Source of the DNA: an uncultured Coriobacteriaceae bacterium
Lineage (GTDB): Bacteria > Actinomycetota > Coriobacteriia > Coriobacteriales > Atopobiaceae
Reading direction: 5' to 3'
Length of the DNA stretch: 64,000 nt
Assembly (NCBI GenBank): GCA_902788705.1
Contig: CADALE010000002.1
Span: 1 to 64,000 of the forward strand
This document shows, piece by piece, positions 32,805 through 41,120 of this stretch. Within the stretch, counting starts at the first letter, position 1. Every line of letters starts with the position of its first letter. The translations under genes were made by a program, and so were the position numbers. Below the pieces are notes generated by a model. That model ran no database searches and had not been told where the DNA came from. It saw only the letters and a program-made list of their open reading frames with translations.

Positions 32805-35282
32805 ATGGAGACATTCGGACACTTCTATCTGGACAAGGAGAAAGACCTCGTTGTCGACCTCATCAGCGAGGGAGACGAGCTCCGCTACGTGCTCAGGACG
32901 CCGAACCACAAGACGGGCAACCTCATCACCAACCTGGCCTCCCTCTGCAACCTAGAGCTTCAGACCGACGACGACGGCCTCAAGGTCATCCGTGGGACGC
33001 TCCCCTGCTACATTGACGGCGACAACCGCACGGTCTACATCTTTCGCCTGCTCGACACGAAAGTCGCCAACATCTACCCGGACGGCAGGATCGAGCGGAA
33101 GGCATCCATACCGGCCATCGCGAAAACCCTGATGAGCCAGACCAAGGACTACAGCCAGGACTTCCGCAAGACCATCGTGAAGACCTACATTCTGCGCGAA
33201 TGCAAGTTCCGGACCGACCTGCACACCCACATGAACGCCAACCTCAATCCGGACGTCCTCATCGCCCTAGGCATCCACCACCAGATTCGCTACCCGCTCT
33301 ACTACATCCGCAAGCTGGGGCTGCGGCTGTCGCCCGCGCAGGAGCGGCTCCTTGCCACACGGCGCGCCCAGACAGCCATGCGATTGCACGACTCCCCGCT
33401 GAGGGGCAAGTACCTCGACCGCCGGATTGACGACGAGACATACCTCAACTTCGCCTCCCTCATCCTCGAGAACCGCGAGAACGCGGCATGGAACATCCCT
33501 AGAATCAGGGTGTCGCTGGCCATCATGAAGGACGGGCAGGCCGTCTTCACCAACCTCGAGAAGGTGTACCTGTACCGCTACGTCTTCTGCAAGGGCATCC
33601 CCGCCGACGACCCCATCTCGCTCGACGGCATCGAGCACATCCCCGACCACGAGATCGTGCAGGCCCTTGGCGCGATGGAGATGGACCGGAGCAACCCCGC
33701 GTTCGCCGCGAACAGCGTCTTTCAGGACAAGCTGTTGTGGATTGCGCGGAGCTATGCCAGATGCGGCATCGACTACGCGGAGATCTCCGACACGACCTTG
33801 GCCAAGCCCGACGACGCGCCGCGCATGCTGGCCGAGGTGCACGCAGTGATGCCGGCCATCACACGACAGACCGGCGTCACCCTGCGCTTCCTGGCAGCGA
33901 TTCGCCGGACCCCGCTTACGATCGTGCGCGACAGGATTGCCTCGGACGGCTATCTGCGCAAGAGCCTGCAGGCCATACGCGCGGTGGCGGGCGACCCGTA
34001 CGTGGCGGGCAGCGACATCGTCGGCGAGGAGATCAACGACATACGTGACCTGGCTCCGCTTGTGGCGGAGCTCGACCGGATTGCGGCAAACCACCCCACC
34101 TTCACCATCCGCATCCACGCCGGAGAGAACGACGGCCTGCGGGACAACGTGGCCAACGCGATCGCGTGCGTTCGCGATGGGCTGGCTCCCGGCCAACCCA
34201 TGCCCCAGGTCCGAATCGGCCACGGGCTCTACACCAGGAACCTGTCCTCCAACAAGGGACGCCAGTTGCTGGAAGACCTGCGGAAGAGCGGTACGGTGCT
34301 GGAGTTCCAGATTACCTCCAACGTCCGCCTGAACAACCTGAGCCAGCTGGAGCGCCATCCCCTGCGCCAGTACCTGGCGGCGGGCGTGCCCTGCGTGCAG
34401 GGAACGGACGGTGCAGCCGTGTACGGGACGGACTCGATTGACGAGCAGCTTGCGCTCGAGAAGATGCTTAACCTCACAAGGGATGAGCTGGTGGCCATGC
34501 GTCGCGCGGAGGATGCGGTGCGCAGCCGCGGCCTTGCCGCCCTCGAGGAGAAGATGCGCACCTTCGTCAGCGACGCGGGCGAGGCAGACGTCGAGGCCTT
34601 CTATGCCAAGCGGATGCAGGCGCAGCAACCGCCGGAGGAGACCCTGCTGGACCTCTCGGACACCGAGGAAAGCGCCGTAGCCTTCGCGGACAGCATCGAG
34701 GAGCTGCCGACCGACCGGGTGCCGGTGATCCTGATGGGCGGATCCTTCAACAACGACCGCCATGTGACCCGGCGGCGCCGCGAGGTCTGCGCCTTGCTGG
34801 ACGACATCCTGGCCAAAGGGGACCCCAGCAAGATGTTCCTGGTCATAGGCCATAGCCTCTCGGGCTACGAGCAGTACCTGACCAGGCAGAACAAGGGAAA
34901 GTTCGACCTCTTTGCCTTCGTGCCGTCGCGGATTGGGGTGAAGGAGGCGGAGGCCCTGACGCAGGCCGGGGTACGCATACGGCCCTCCATCGAGCCCAGC
35001 CCCATGGGCATCTACAAGAGCGTGGCCTACGAGGTGTTCAAGCGCAGGCCCTCGGTGCTGGTTGCCCTGGACGGCAACTCCTCCGGCGCGAACATGATCC
35101 AGGATGCCAAGAACGGGAAGCGCAAGTGCCACATCTTCGTCCTTGACCGCAGGGGCATGCTGCGGGAGAAGGCGCGAAACCTCGAAGGGTACGTGACCCT
35201 GTTCGGTGCGGACGACGACCTCGCAGGCATGGTGTGCGACGCCGTGGAGACCTGCTATCCCGAGCGGTGGCTACGTCTGTAG
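32805..35282 (+). CDS. Adenosine-deaminase-like protein with C-terminal Rossmann (SLOG/TIR-like) domain
   Basis: 825 residues, starting METFGHFYLD with GGGAGG seven bases upstream. Residues 1-130 are an unrecognised N-terminal domain. Residues 130-600 carry the full metal-dependent deaminase set: RTDLHTHMN (His140, His142), IRIHAGEN (His438, Glu441), VRIGHG (His473), LEFQITSN and GTDGAAVYGT (Asp535). The spacing between the first and second motif is about 100 residues longer than in housekeeping adenosine deaminases. Residues 638-815 (VPVILMGGSFNN ... VIGHSLSGYEQ ... VLVALDGNSSGANMIQDAKN) look like a nucleotide-binding Rossmann domain of the SLOG kind. It stands alone between malQ and a membrane protein. 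Probably acts on a purine nucleotide or derivative in sensing or defence; this is inference. Confidence 0.7.
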   Translation: METFGHFYLDKEKDLVVDLISEGDELRYVLRTPNHKTGNLITNLASLCNLELQTDDDGLKVIRGTLPCYIDGDNRTVYIFRLLDTKVANIYPDGRIERKASIPAIAKTLMSQTKDYSQDFRKTIVKTYILRECKFRTDLHTHMNANLNPDVLIALGIHHQIRYPLYYIRKLGLRLSPAQERLLATRRAQTAMRLHDSPLRGKYLDRRIDDETYLNFASLILENRENAAWNIPRIRVSLAIMKDGQAVFTNLEKVYLYRYVFCKGIPADDPISLDGIEHIPDHEIVQALGAMEMDRSNPAFAANSVFQDKLLWIARSYARCGIDYAEISDTTLAKPDDAPRMLAEVHAVMPAITRQTGVTLRFLAAIRRTPLTIVRDRIASDGYLRKSLQAIRAVAGDPYVAGSDIVGEEINDIRDLAPLVAELDRIAANHPTFTIRIHAGENDGLRDNVANAIACVRDGLAPGQPMPQVRIGHGLYTRNLSSNKGRQLLEDLRKSGTVLEFQITSNVRLNNLSQLERHPLRQYLAAGVPCVQGTDGAAVYGTDSIDEQLALEKMLNLTRDELVAMRRAEDAVRSRGLAALEEKMRTFVSDAGEADVEAFYAKRMQAQQPPEETLLDLSDTEESAVAFADSIEELPTDRVPVILMGGSFNNDRHVTRRRREVCALLDDILAKGDPSKMFLVIGHSLSGYEQYLTRQNKGKFDLFAFVPSRIGVKEAEALTQAGVRIRPSIEPSPMGIYKSVAYEVFKRRPSVLVALDGNSSGANMIQDAKNGKRKCHIFVLDRRGMLREKARNLEGYVTLFGADDDLAGMVCDAVETCYPERWLRL

Positions 35283-35336
35283 GGTGCCAAAGGGAACGCG
35301 TCTCCTAGCGCGCCCTCCTGCATAGCCATCGCCGCC

Positions 35337-35843
35337 TTACGGCACGAGCGTGACAAGCAACCCCACGAGGACTGCGGGGATAAGCGCAAAGACCAGCCCC
35401 GGGAAGAGCGCACCCTTGAGATGGAACCACTTCTGGTGGTAGGCGGCATCCATGTGCTCCGTTCCCTCAAGCCGAAAATAAGGCAAGTTGGCAAACAGCA
35501 CCCAGTCAAGGAAGAGCGTATCGTAGGCCCCAATCCACACCATGAGGCCAAAGGTGAGCCAGAACCCCTGCCAGAAGGTCTGCGCACCTGCGAGGCGGCA
35601 GCACGCGAAGAGCACCACGACAAAGAAGACGATGCCCAGCCCCTTGGTGGCGATAACGTTTCTGGACTGGTACGACACGTCCACGCGCGCGTGAGTCTTG
35701 AAGTACTCCTCCTGGATGTCGGGCGGGTAGTTGTGGATGTTGGCAGCGCTGTATTTGCGATCACCCGCCGTGGCCGCGAAGACGAGAGCCGTGAAGAGCG
35801 CGGCAAACGCCAGCGCCTCCATGAGGATTATCTGCCAAGACAT
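35337..35843 (-). CDS. Hypothetical membrane protein, 168 residues
   Basis: ATG at 35843 (MSWQIILMEALAF) with AAGGGG upstream. About five transmembrane helices and a cytosolic or external loop with conserved look (AANIHNYPPDIQEEYFKTHARVDVSYQSRN), plus WIGAYDTLFLDWVLFANLPYFRLEGTEHM. Uncharacterised; similar proteins occur in Firmicutes and Actinobacteria. An inverted repeat at 35922-35939 lies upstream. Confidence 0.7.
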   Translation of the reverse strand: MSWQIILMEALAFAALFTALVFAATAGDRKYSAANIHNYPPDIQEEYFKTHARVDVSYQSRNVIATKGLGIVFFVVVLFACCRLAGAQTFWQGFWLTFGLMVWIGAYDTLFLDWVLFANLPYFRLEGTEHMDAAYHQKWFHLKGALFPGLVFALIPAVLVGLLVTLVP

Positions 35844-35921
35844 GGCAACCCCTTCCAAACGAGCCAAACACGCCAGCGCACGCCTCGTCAAACTCGCGAG
35901 GAACATGACTGGGCTTCAAAC

Positions 35922-35939
35922 AGTTAGTTTAGTCTAACT
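35922..35939. promoter_or_regulatory. AGTTAG-N6-CTAACT inverted repeat, DtxR/IdeR-box-like
   Basis: Lies 79 bases upstream of the membrane-protein start at 35843. TTAG-T-TTAG-T-CTAAC resembles the iron-dependent repressor box (TTAGGTTAGSCTAACCTAA), matching 13 of 19 positions. No DtxR-family gene is in the window. Confidence 0.35.
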
Positions 35940-36102
35940 ACCAGAGCTTGACACGACATCCTTGCCGGCAAGCTCGCCCCCGCACCAACAAAAACGCCCA
36001 GCTGTCACATGCTGACACAGGCAAACTGTCGCTTGCCCACAAGTCGGCGATGGCATAAAACTGAATCTAGGTCTTAGTAGGCTTCAGCTGAAAGGAGAAG
36101 AC

Positions 36103-36861
36103 ATGAAGCTCGAGAACAAGGCAGTGGTCGTGACTGGCGCGTCGTCCGGCATGGGAAAGGCGATCGTCGAGCTGTTCGTCAAGGAGGGTGCCAAGGTGGT
36201 GGCCGTGGCCCGTCGCAAGGAGCGCCTCGAGGCACTGGCCGAGTCGCTGGCTGACGAGCCGGGCGAGGTCGTCGTCTACGTGGGCGACGTCTCCAAGCGC
36301 GAGACCTGCGAGGGCATGATTGACGAGTGCGTCAGCCGCTTCGGCCGCCTCGACGTGCTGGTGAACAACGCCGGCATCATGGACAACATGGCCGCGGTGG
36401 CCAACTTCACCGACGAGAAGTACGAGTCGGTCATGGCCGTCAACGTCTATGGTCCCCTGGCCGCCATGCGCAAGGCCGTCAACGTGTTCCTGGAGCAGGG
36501 TGACGGCGGCAACATCATCACCATCTCCTCGCTTGGTGCTCAGCACCAGGCGGCAGGCGTCGTGTATGGCGCCTCGAAGGCAGCCGTGAACGCGGCCGTG
36601 CGCGCGACGGCGTTCACCTACACCAAGGACAAGATCCGCAGCAACGCCATCGCCCCGGGCGGCATCAACACCGAGATTGCCACCGCCATGGGCATGCCCG
36701 ATATGGACGGCTATGGCAGGATCCAGGGCGTCCAGGGCCTCATGCCTGGCACTGGCGAGCCCATCGACATCGCCAACGCGGCACTGTTCTTGGCAAGCGA
36801 CGACTCCGCGTTCATCAACGGCCAGATCCTGGGCGTCGATGGCGGCTGGAGCGCGATGTAG
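36103..36861 (+). CDS. Short-chain dehydrogenase/reductase (SDR family)
   Basis: 252 residues, AAAGGAG six bases upstream. Classical SDR: NAD(P) motif TGASSGMG (11-18), NNAG (88-91), catalytic Ser142/143, Tyr155, Lys159 (VVYGASKAAV) and C-terminal GQILGVDGGWSAM. The charged KxxR after the second strand (VARRKERLE) favours NADPH. Similar to 3-oxoacyl-ACP reductases (FabG-like), but stands alone away from fatty-acid genes, so the substrate is open. Confidence 0.85.
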   Translation: MKLENKAVVVTGASSGMGKAIVELFVKEGAKVVAVARRKERLEALAESLADEPGEVVVYVGDVSKRETCEGMIDECVSRFGRLDVLVNNAGIMDNMAAVANFTDEKYESVMAVNVYGPLAAMRKAVNVFLEQGDGGNIITISSLGAQHQAAGVVYGASKAAVNAAVRATAFTYTKDKIRSNAIAPGGINTEIATAMGMPDMDGYGRIQGVQGLMPGTGEPIDIANAALFLASDDSAFINGQILGVDGGWSAM

Positions 36862-36878
36862 GCATTGCCTTTGCGCGC

Positions 36879-36996
36879 CACTTCCGGCACTCTGGGACCT
36901 TCAGGTGTCGGAGGTGACGCGTGCTTGTTGCGTTACCGACATCCCGGAAGCTTCGGGCGTCGGAAGTGATGCACCCTTGCAGCGCTTCCGACGCCC
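36879..36996. repeat. Cluster of three hairpins built from one repeated motif
   Basis: Five alternating copies of a (T/C)CGGA(A/G)GTGA(C/T)GC-like motif in direct and inverted orientation. Clear stems are 36879-36890 with 36905-36916 (12 bp with wobble), about 36907-36920 with 36931-36942, and 36955-36966 with 36985-36996 (12 bp perfect, GGGCGTCGGAAG arm). It starts 17 bases after the SDR stop; an intergenic palindromic repeat family or complex terminator. Confidence 0.6.
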
Positions 36997-37014
36997 GACC
37001 ATTTGTATGCGCCG

Positions 37015-37353
37015 CTACCGTGCGGCGGGACGCTGGACCCCATCCGTGGCGCTGGTGATGAACAGGCGTCCACGCTCGTCGATCTTCGACTCGGCAACCT
37101 CCACGTGACGGGTCTGTCCGTCCGCGACCGCCACGGCATGCACTCCATAGGTCTGCGGCACCTCCCCATCGAGGATCCTCACCAGGAAGTTGTCGACAAG
37201 CCTACCCGTGGAACTGCCAATACGCTTGTCCTTTGACCTGAGGACGAGGGCGAACCCATACTCGTCCTTGTAGGCCTTGATCTCAACCGGCAGCTGGTCC
37301 AGCGGAATCTCGTTATTGTCCTGCGGGGCGATGGTCTCTTGGGTTTGCTCCAT
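37015..37353 (-). CDS. Hypothetical protein, 112 residues
   Basis: Starts MEQTQETIAPQDNNEIPLDQLP at 37353, with a purine-rich GAGAGGGGG site 10 bases upstream; an ATG at 37395 lacks one. A short acidic N-terminus followed by a compact beta-rich domain (EIKAYKDEYGFALVLRSKDKRIGSSTGRLVDNFLVRILDGEVP). No family recognised. The convergent SDR gene and hairpin cluster lie downstream. Confidence 0.5.
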   Translation of the reverse strand: MEQTQETIAPQDNNEIPLDQLPVEIKAYKDEYGFALVLRSKDKRIGSSTGRLVDNFLVRILDGEVPQTYGVHAVAVADGQTRHVEVAESKIDERGRLFITSATDGVQRPAAR

Positions 37354-37467
37354 GATTGGAAGCCCCCTCTCCGTGGTAGGCGTTTGCTTATGCACTGCAT
37401 TGTTAGATTACCACGCCCCGCGCTCGGTACCCTTGACATGGGCCGGGTTGGGTTTGCTGCGAACAGC

Positions 37468-37489
37468 TAGGGTACGGCTCAGGACGTAC
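37468..37489. repeat. 22-bp dispersed repeat, copy 1
   Basis: TAGGGTAC(G/A)GCTC(A/G)GGACGTAC; differs from copy 2 (40189-40210) at two positions. The two copies lie upstream and downstream of the helicase gene in the same orientation. Internal GTAC...GTAC symmetry. Confidence 0.6.
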
Positions 37490-37599
37490 TCTAACGGCCC
37501 AGTCAGTCAACACCCCCCCCCGCCCCCTTGACACGCACCGACAGGCCGGCCTTGGATTACCATGGCTGAGGGTACCCATCAAGCGCGGGAGGAGGCGGC

Positions 37600-40173
37600 A
37601 TGCGTACACTGCGAACGTCGGTGCGCAGGCTCGTCGAGTTCCTCCTGCGCGAGGGCGACATCGATTCGGACCACGACTGGCACAGCAGCATCGAGGCTAT
37701 GCAGGCCGGAAGCGAGATTCACCGCATGCTGCAGGCCTCGGCCGGCGACTCCTACCAGGCGGAGGTGCCGCTTGCGGGGTCGGTGTTCTTTCCTGACGGA
37801 GCCTTCAACCCACACGCCGCGCGCCTCGACATTCGCGAGGAGGCCGTGGCCAACCAGCGGGGATTCTTCCTGTGCGTAGAGGGCAGGGCCGACGGCATCA
37901 TCGACGACGGCACGCACCCCCTTACCATCGACGAGATAAAAGGCCTCACGCGCGATGTGTCCGACATCGACGAGCCCGCCGCCCTCCACGAGGCGCAAGC
38001 CCTCTGCTATGCCTACCTCTACCTGCGCAAGAAGCACGGGGCAGCCATGCTCTCGTCTTTCTACGGCCAGCAGGTTGTGGTGCGGCTCACCTATGCCAGC
38101 ATGACCACCGGCGAGGTACGCCAGATAGAGCGCACGCGCAGCGTGGCCGACATCGAGGCGTGGTTCTTCTCCCTCTTGGGGAAGGCCGAGCGCTGGGCCG
38201 CATGGCGCGTACGTCACGACGAGCTGCGCAATCGGTCCCTCTCCTCGCTCACGTTCCCGCTCAGCCCACGAGACGGCCAGCGCCAGATCATGGAGGCCGT
38301 AGCCTTGGCCATCCACGAGGGCAGGCGCCTCTACGTGCAGGCGCCCACCGGCTCGGGCAAGACGCTCGCAACCCTGTACCCTGCGCTTAAGGCGATGGGT
38401 GCGGGAGAGGTCTCGCGCGTTGCCTTCCTCACGGCCAAGACCATGACGCGCGAGCCCGTCCTTGAGGCCCTTGGCCTTCTTCGGCAGCAGGACCTTGCCG
38501 CAAACGCGCTGGTCGTGACCGCACGCGACAAGACCTGCCCACTGCGCAAGAACCGGCAGGTCGCAGACGTGCGGTCGCGTCCCCTGGCGTCGCTCTGCAA
38601 CCCTGTCGAGTGTCCCCTTGCGCGTGGCCACTTTGATCACGCCAACGACGCGCTCTACGAGGCAATGACCACGCTGGACGTGCTTGACGCCGGCGGCATC
38701 GTACAGGTGGCCGCACGCCACCACGTGTGCCCCTATGAGCTGCAGCGCGACCTTACGCGGTGGGCCGACCTCGTCATCTGCGACTATCACTACGCGTTTG
38801 CCCCGTCGGCGGGCCTCTTTGGCCTCGTCGACGAGCCAGGCGCGGGCGACACGGCCTTTCTCGTGGACGAGGCCCACAACCTTGTGGAGCGCATGCGCGA
38901 GATGTACAGCGCCGAGCTTGCCGTGGCTGACCTCAAGGAGCTTGAGCGGCTCCTTCGCGCAAGCGGCGGCTTCGGCGAGCTGACGAAGGTCGTGCACGAC
39001 GTCGTCTTTGCCTTCCCGGTGTGGGAGCGGACGCCATCCGACGGTTCGAGTCAACACGCGAGGGGCCGCAAGGCGCAGCCAAGCTATCAGGTAGTTCACA
39101 AGATTGAGGCGCTTGCAGAGGGGCTCTCGGCCCTCGTCGAGGGCATCGACGCCGCGCTCGAGCAGCTCTCCCCCGCCATGGCCGACACGCAGAAGACCGC
39201 GCGTCCCACCGCGGCACAAGGCGAAAGGGGCATCGAGCTGTTCCTTGCCCTGCGGGATATGAGCCTTAAGGTGCGCTCCTTCCTTGGCGCCTGGCAGCGC
39301 GGGGAAGCTGGCTACGTCACGTTTCTCGGAAAGACCGAGAACGGCGGCAGGAAGCTCAAGGTGTTCTGCATGGACCCAAGCCACGACCTTGCCCAGCGCC
39401 TTGAGCAGGCCAAGGCGGCCGTGTTCTTTTCGGGGACGCTCCTGCCCATGGAGTACCACCGCAAGCTGCTTGCCGCGCAGGCCGACGACGCCTCCCTCTT
39501 TGCCCAGTCCAGCTTTGACTACGCCCAACAACAGGTGCTGATTGGCACCGACGTAAGCGCCCGCTTCTCGCGGCGCGGCCCCGAGCTGTATGACCACATC
39601 GCCCAGTACCTCGTGGCCCTGACCCACGCACGCCCGGGCAACTACCTGGCCTTCCTTCCCTCGTACGCCATGCTGGGAGAGGTGGCGGGCGCCCTCGCAC
39701 CGCTGGTGGGCGACAGCGTTAAGGTCGTGTCGCAACACCCTGGCATGCGCGAGGACGACCGCGAGCGCTTCGTGGCCCGCTTCCGCGAGCAGCGACCAGC
39801 AGATGCCAGCCTCGTTGGCCTCTGCGTGCTGGGGGGCATCTTTGGCGAGAGCATCGACCTGCCCGGAGAGGCGCTCGTGGGGGTCGTGGTGGTGGGTACG
39901 GGCATGCCCAGGGCGTCGGGCGAGCGCGAGCTGATTCGTGACTACTTCGACGTAAAGGGCGGCAAGGGGTTTGCCTACGCCTACACCTACCCAGGCATGA
40001 CCAAGGTGTTGCAGGCGGCGGGGCGCCTCATCCGTACCGAGGAGGATCGCGGCGTGGTGCTGCTCCTTGACGACCGCTTCCTTGAGGACGAGCTGCAGCA
40101 GGCGTTTCCCCAGGAGTGGAAGGGCGTGCGCACCTGCACGCTGCAGACCCTGCCTGGTCTTCTGGCGCTCTGA
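37600..40173 (+). CDS. PD-(D/E)XK nuclease-like domain fused to an XPD/DinG-type Fe-S helicase
   Basis: 857 residues, GGGAGGAGG upstream. Residues 36-180 form a RecB/Cas4-like nuclease domain: His41, Glu55, Asp98 (GRAD) and Glu112-x-Lys114 (DEIKG). Residues 220-857 form a superfamily 2 DNA helicase with Walker A (APTGSGKT, 248-255), Walker B DEAH (423-426), SGTLLPMEYHR (motif III-like) and QAAGRLIRTEEDRG (motif VI). Cysteines 313, 333, 338 and 377 lie in the XPD/DinG iron-sulfur position. The enzyme is expected to unwind DNA 5' to 3' and perhaps cut it, in repair. Predicted nuclease activity rests on motif presence only. Confidence 0.85.
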   Translation: MRTLRTSVRRLVEFLLREGDIDSDHDWHSSIEAMQAGSEIHRMLQASAGDSYQAEVPLAGSVFFPDGAFNPHAARLDIREEAVANQRGFFLCVEGRADGIIDDGTHPLTIDEIKGLTRDVSDIDEPAALHEAQALCYAYLYLRKKHGAAMLSSFYGQQVVVRLTYASMTTGEVRQIERTRSVADIEAWFFSLLGKAERWAAWRVRHDELRNRSLSSLTFPLSPRDGQRQIMEAVALAIHEGRRLYVQAPTGSGKTLATLYPALKAMGAGEVSRVAFLTAKTMTREPVLEALGLLRQQDLAANALVVTARDKTCPLRKNRQVADVRSRPLASLCNPVECPLARGHFDHANDALYEAMTTLDVLDAGGIVQVAARHHVCPYELQRDLTRWADLVICDYHYAFAPSAGLFGLVDEPGAGDTAFLVDEAHNLVERMREMYSAELAVADLKELERLLRASGGFGELTKVVHDVVFAFPVWERTPSDGSSQHARGRKAQPSYQVVHKIEALAEGLSALVEGIDAALEQLSPAMADTQKTARPTAAQGERGIELFLALRDMSLKVRSFLGAWQRGEAGYVTFLGKTENGGRKLKVFCMDPSHDLAQRLEQAKAAVFFSGTLLPMEYHRKLLAAQADDASLFAQSSFDYAQQQVLIGTDVSARFSRRGPELYDHIAQYLVALTHARPGNYLAFLPSYAMLGEVAGALAPLVGDSVKVVSQHPGMREDDRERFVARFREQRPADASLVGLCVLGGIFGESIDLPGEALVGVVVVGTGMPRASGERELIRDYFDVKGGKGFAYAYTYPGMTKVLQAAGRLIRTEEDRGVVLLLDDRFLEDELQQAFPQEWKGVRTCTLQTLPGLLAL

Positions 40174-40188
40174 CGGCGGCCCGGCCGT

Positions 40189-40210
40189 TAGGGTACAGCT
40201 CGGGACGTAC
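40189..40210. repeat. 22-bp dispersed repeat, copy 2
   Basis: Second copy of the repeat at 37468-37489, 16 bases after the helicase stop, with two mismatches. Confidence 0.6.
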
Positions 40211-40263
40211 CATAGCGACCTTGGCATGCCAGAAGTACAGCCTCTGGCGGGCCATCTGGCTAA

Positions 40264-40509
40264 CTAGCACTCCGTCTCGAGGGCATCCAGATGGTAGGCC
40301 TCCTTGAACAGGCGCTCGTCGTTCTCCGAACGAAGGAGCATGACCTCGGTAAAGTGGCCCGTGGCCTTGTCCTTGAAGCCGGCCACGCGCTCCCCCGTAC
40401 AGATGGAGGCGCGAATGACGGGATACTGCGTCTCGCTATCATAGGGAACGACGTCCGAAAGCGCCTGCTTGCGATGCCTGAGGCCCAGCATCTCCAGTAT
40501 CGAGCCCAT
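40264..40509 (-). CDS. Small conserved hypothetical protein
   Basis: 81 residues from the ATG at 40509 (GGGGGAG seven bases upstream): MGSILEMLGLRHRKQALSDVVPYDSETQYPVIRASICTGERVAGF. The VIRASICTGExVAGFKDKxTGHFTEVMLIRS pattern is familiar from small proteins widespread in Clostridia and Coriobacteriia, sometimes annotated as aspartate-dehydrogenase-like. No signal peptide or membrane helix; function unknown. Confidence 0.75.
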   Translation of the reverse strand: MGSILEMLGLRHRKQALSDVVPYDSETQYPVIRASICTGERVAGFKDKATGHFTEVMLLRSENDERLFKEAYHLDALETEC

Positions 40510-40634
40510 ATCCCAACTCCCCCACCTCTGCACGAGCCTGCTCCTGTCATTGTTGCATATGGCGAAGATATGCGACAATAGGGCCAGTGCATTTGCAGCC
40601 ATAAGGCAGCATAACAACCGCGAAGGAGCATCCC

Positions 40635-40994
40635 ATGGACAAGGAACTGTTTGACTACACCGCCGCCAAGGTGGACGAGCTGCTGGCCGCCGCCTCCAGT
40701 TCGCAGACCACGCGCGAGGCCGCCTAGGGCTGGAAGGACGCCATCGCCGCCGGCAAGGACGCCGACGAGGCCACCAAGGCCCTGCTGGACGCCATCGACC
40801 AGCACCACACCACCATCGACGAGCTCATCGCCTTTGCCTCTGGAGCCGCCAAGGACATCATGGGCGAGGAGGTTGCCGCCGGCATGCTTGCGCACGCGCA
40901 GGAGATCAAGGCCCAGGGCGCCAGGTACTGCGACTGCGCGGCCTGCACCGCTGCGCATGAGCTGCTTGCCAAGCACGGCCGCCCGGTGCTGTAG
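40635..40994 (+). pseudogene. Small CDCxxC protein ('Hsp90-like' annotation), interrupted by an in-frame TAG
   Basis: AAGGAG before the ATG; the frame is MDKELFDYTAAKVDELLAA..., then TAG at codon 31 (40725-40727), then GWKDAIAAGKDADEATKALLDAI through YCDCAACTAAHELLAKHG to a normal TAG at 40992-40994, 119 codons in total. The family (often mislabelled molecular chaperone Hsp90) has a Gln-like position at the stop (EAAQxW), so one CAG to TAG change explains it. The coding quality after the stop is intact, so the mutation is recent, suppressed, or an error. A terminator follows. Confidence 0.75.
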
Positions 40995-41024
40995 CCACCC
41001 GCATAACGCAATAAACCGCAGTGA

Positions 41025-41054
41025 GGGGGTCGCGCAAAAGAGCGCGGCCCCCTT
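41025..41054 (+). terminator. Rho-independent terminator
   Basis: 11-bp stem GGGGGTCGCGC / GCGCGGCCCCC (one G-T pair) with an AAAAGA loop, 31 bases after the small CDCxxC gene. Confidence 0.8.
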
Positions 41055-41076
41055 CCACATCCTATGGTTACGCACA

Positions 41077-41100
41077 AGCGGCGGTGCACGCACCGCCGCT
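41077..41100 (-). terminator. Perfect palindrome downstream of the YdcF-type gene
   Basis: 11-bp arms AGCGGCGGTGC / GCACCGCCGCT with a 2-base centre, 20 bases past the minus-strand stop at 41121. A likely terminator although a U-tract is not evident. Confidence 0.55.
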
Positions 41101-41120
41101 CCCGCATCGTGGGCACGCCG

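Noticed and set aside
32805..35282. Ordinary adenosine deaminase (add) or RADAR RdrB outright
   Set aside because: Much longer than add, with extra N- and C-terminal domains; calling it RdrB is not justified without an RdrA neighbour and an alignment.
37579..40227. 882-residue minus-strand protein
   Set aside because: Antisense shadow of the helicase gene with His/Gly/Arg-rich composition and no motifs.
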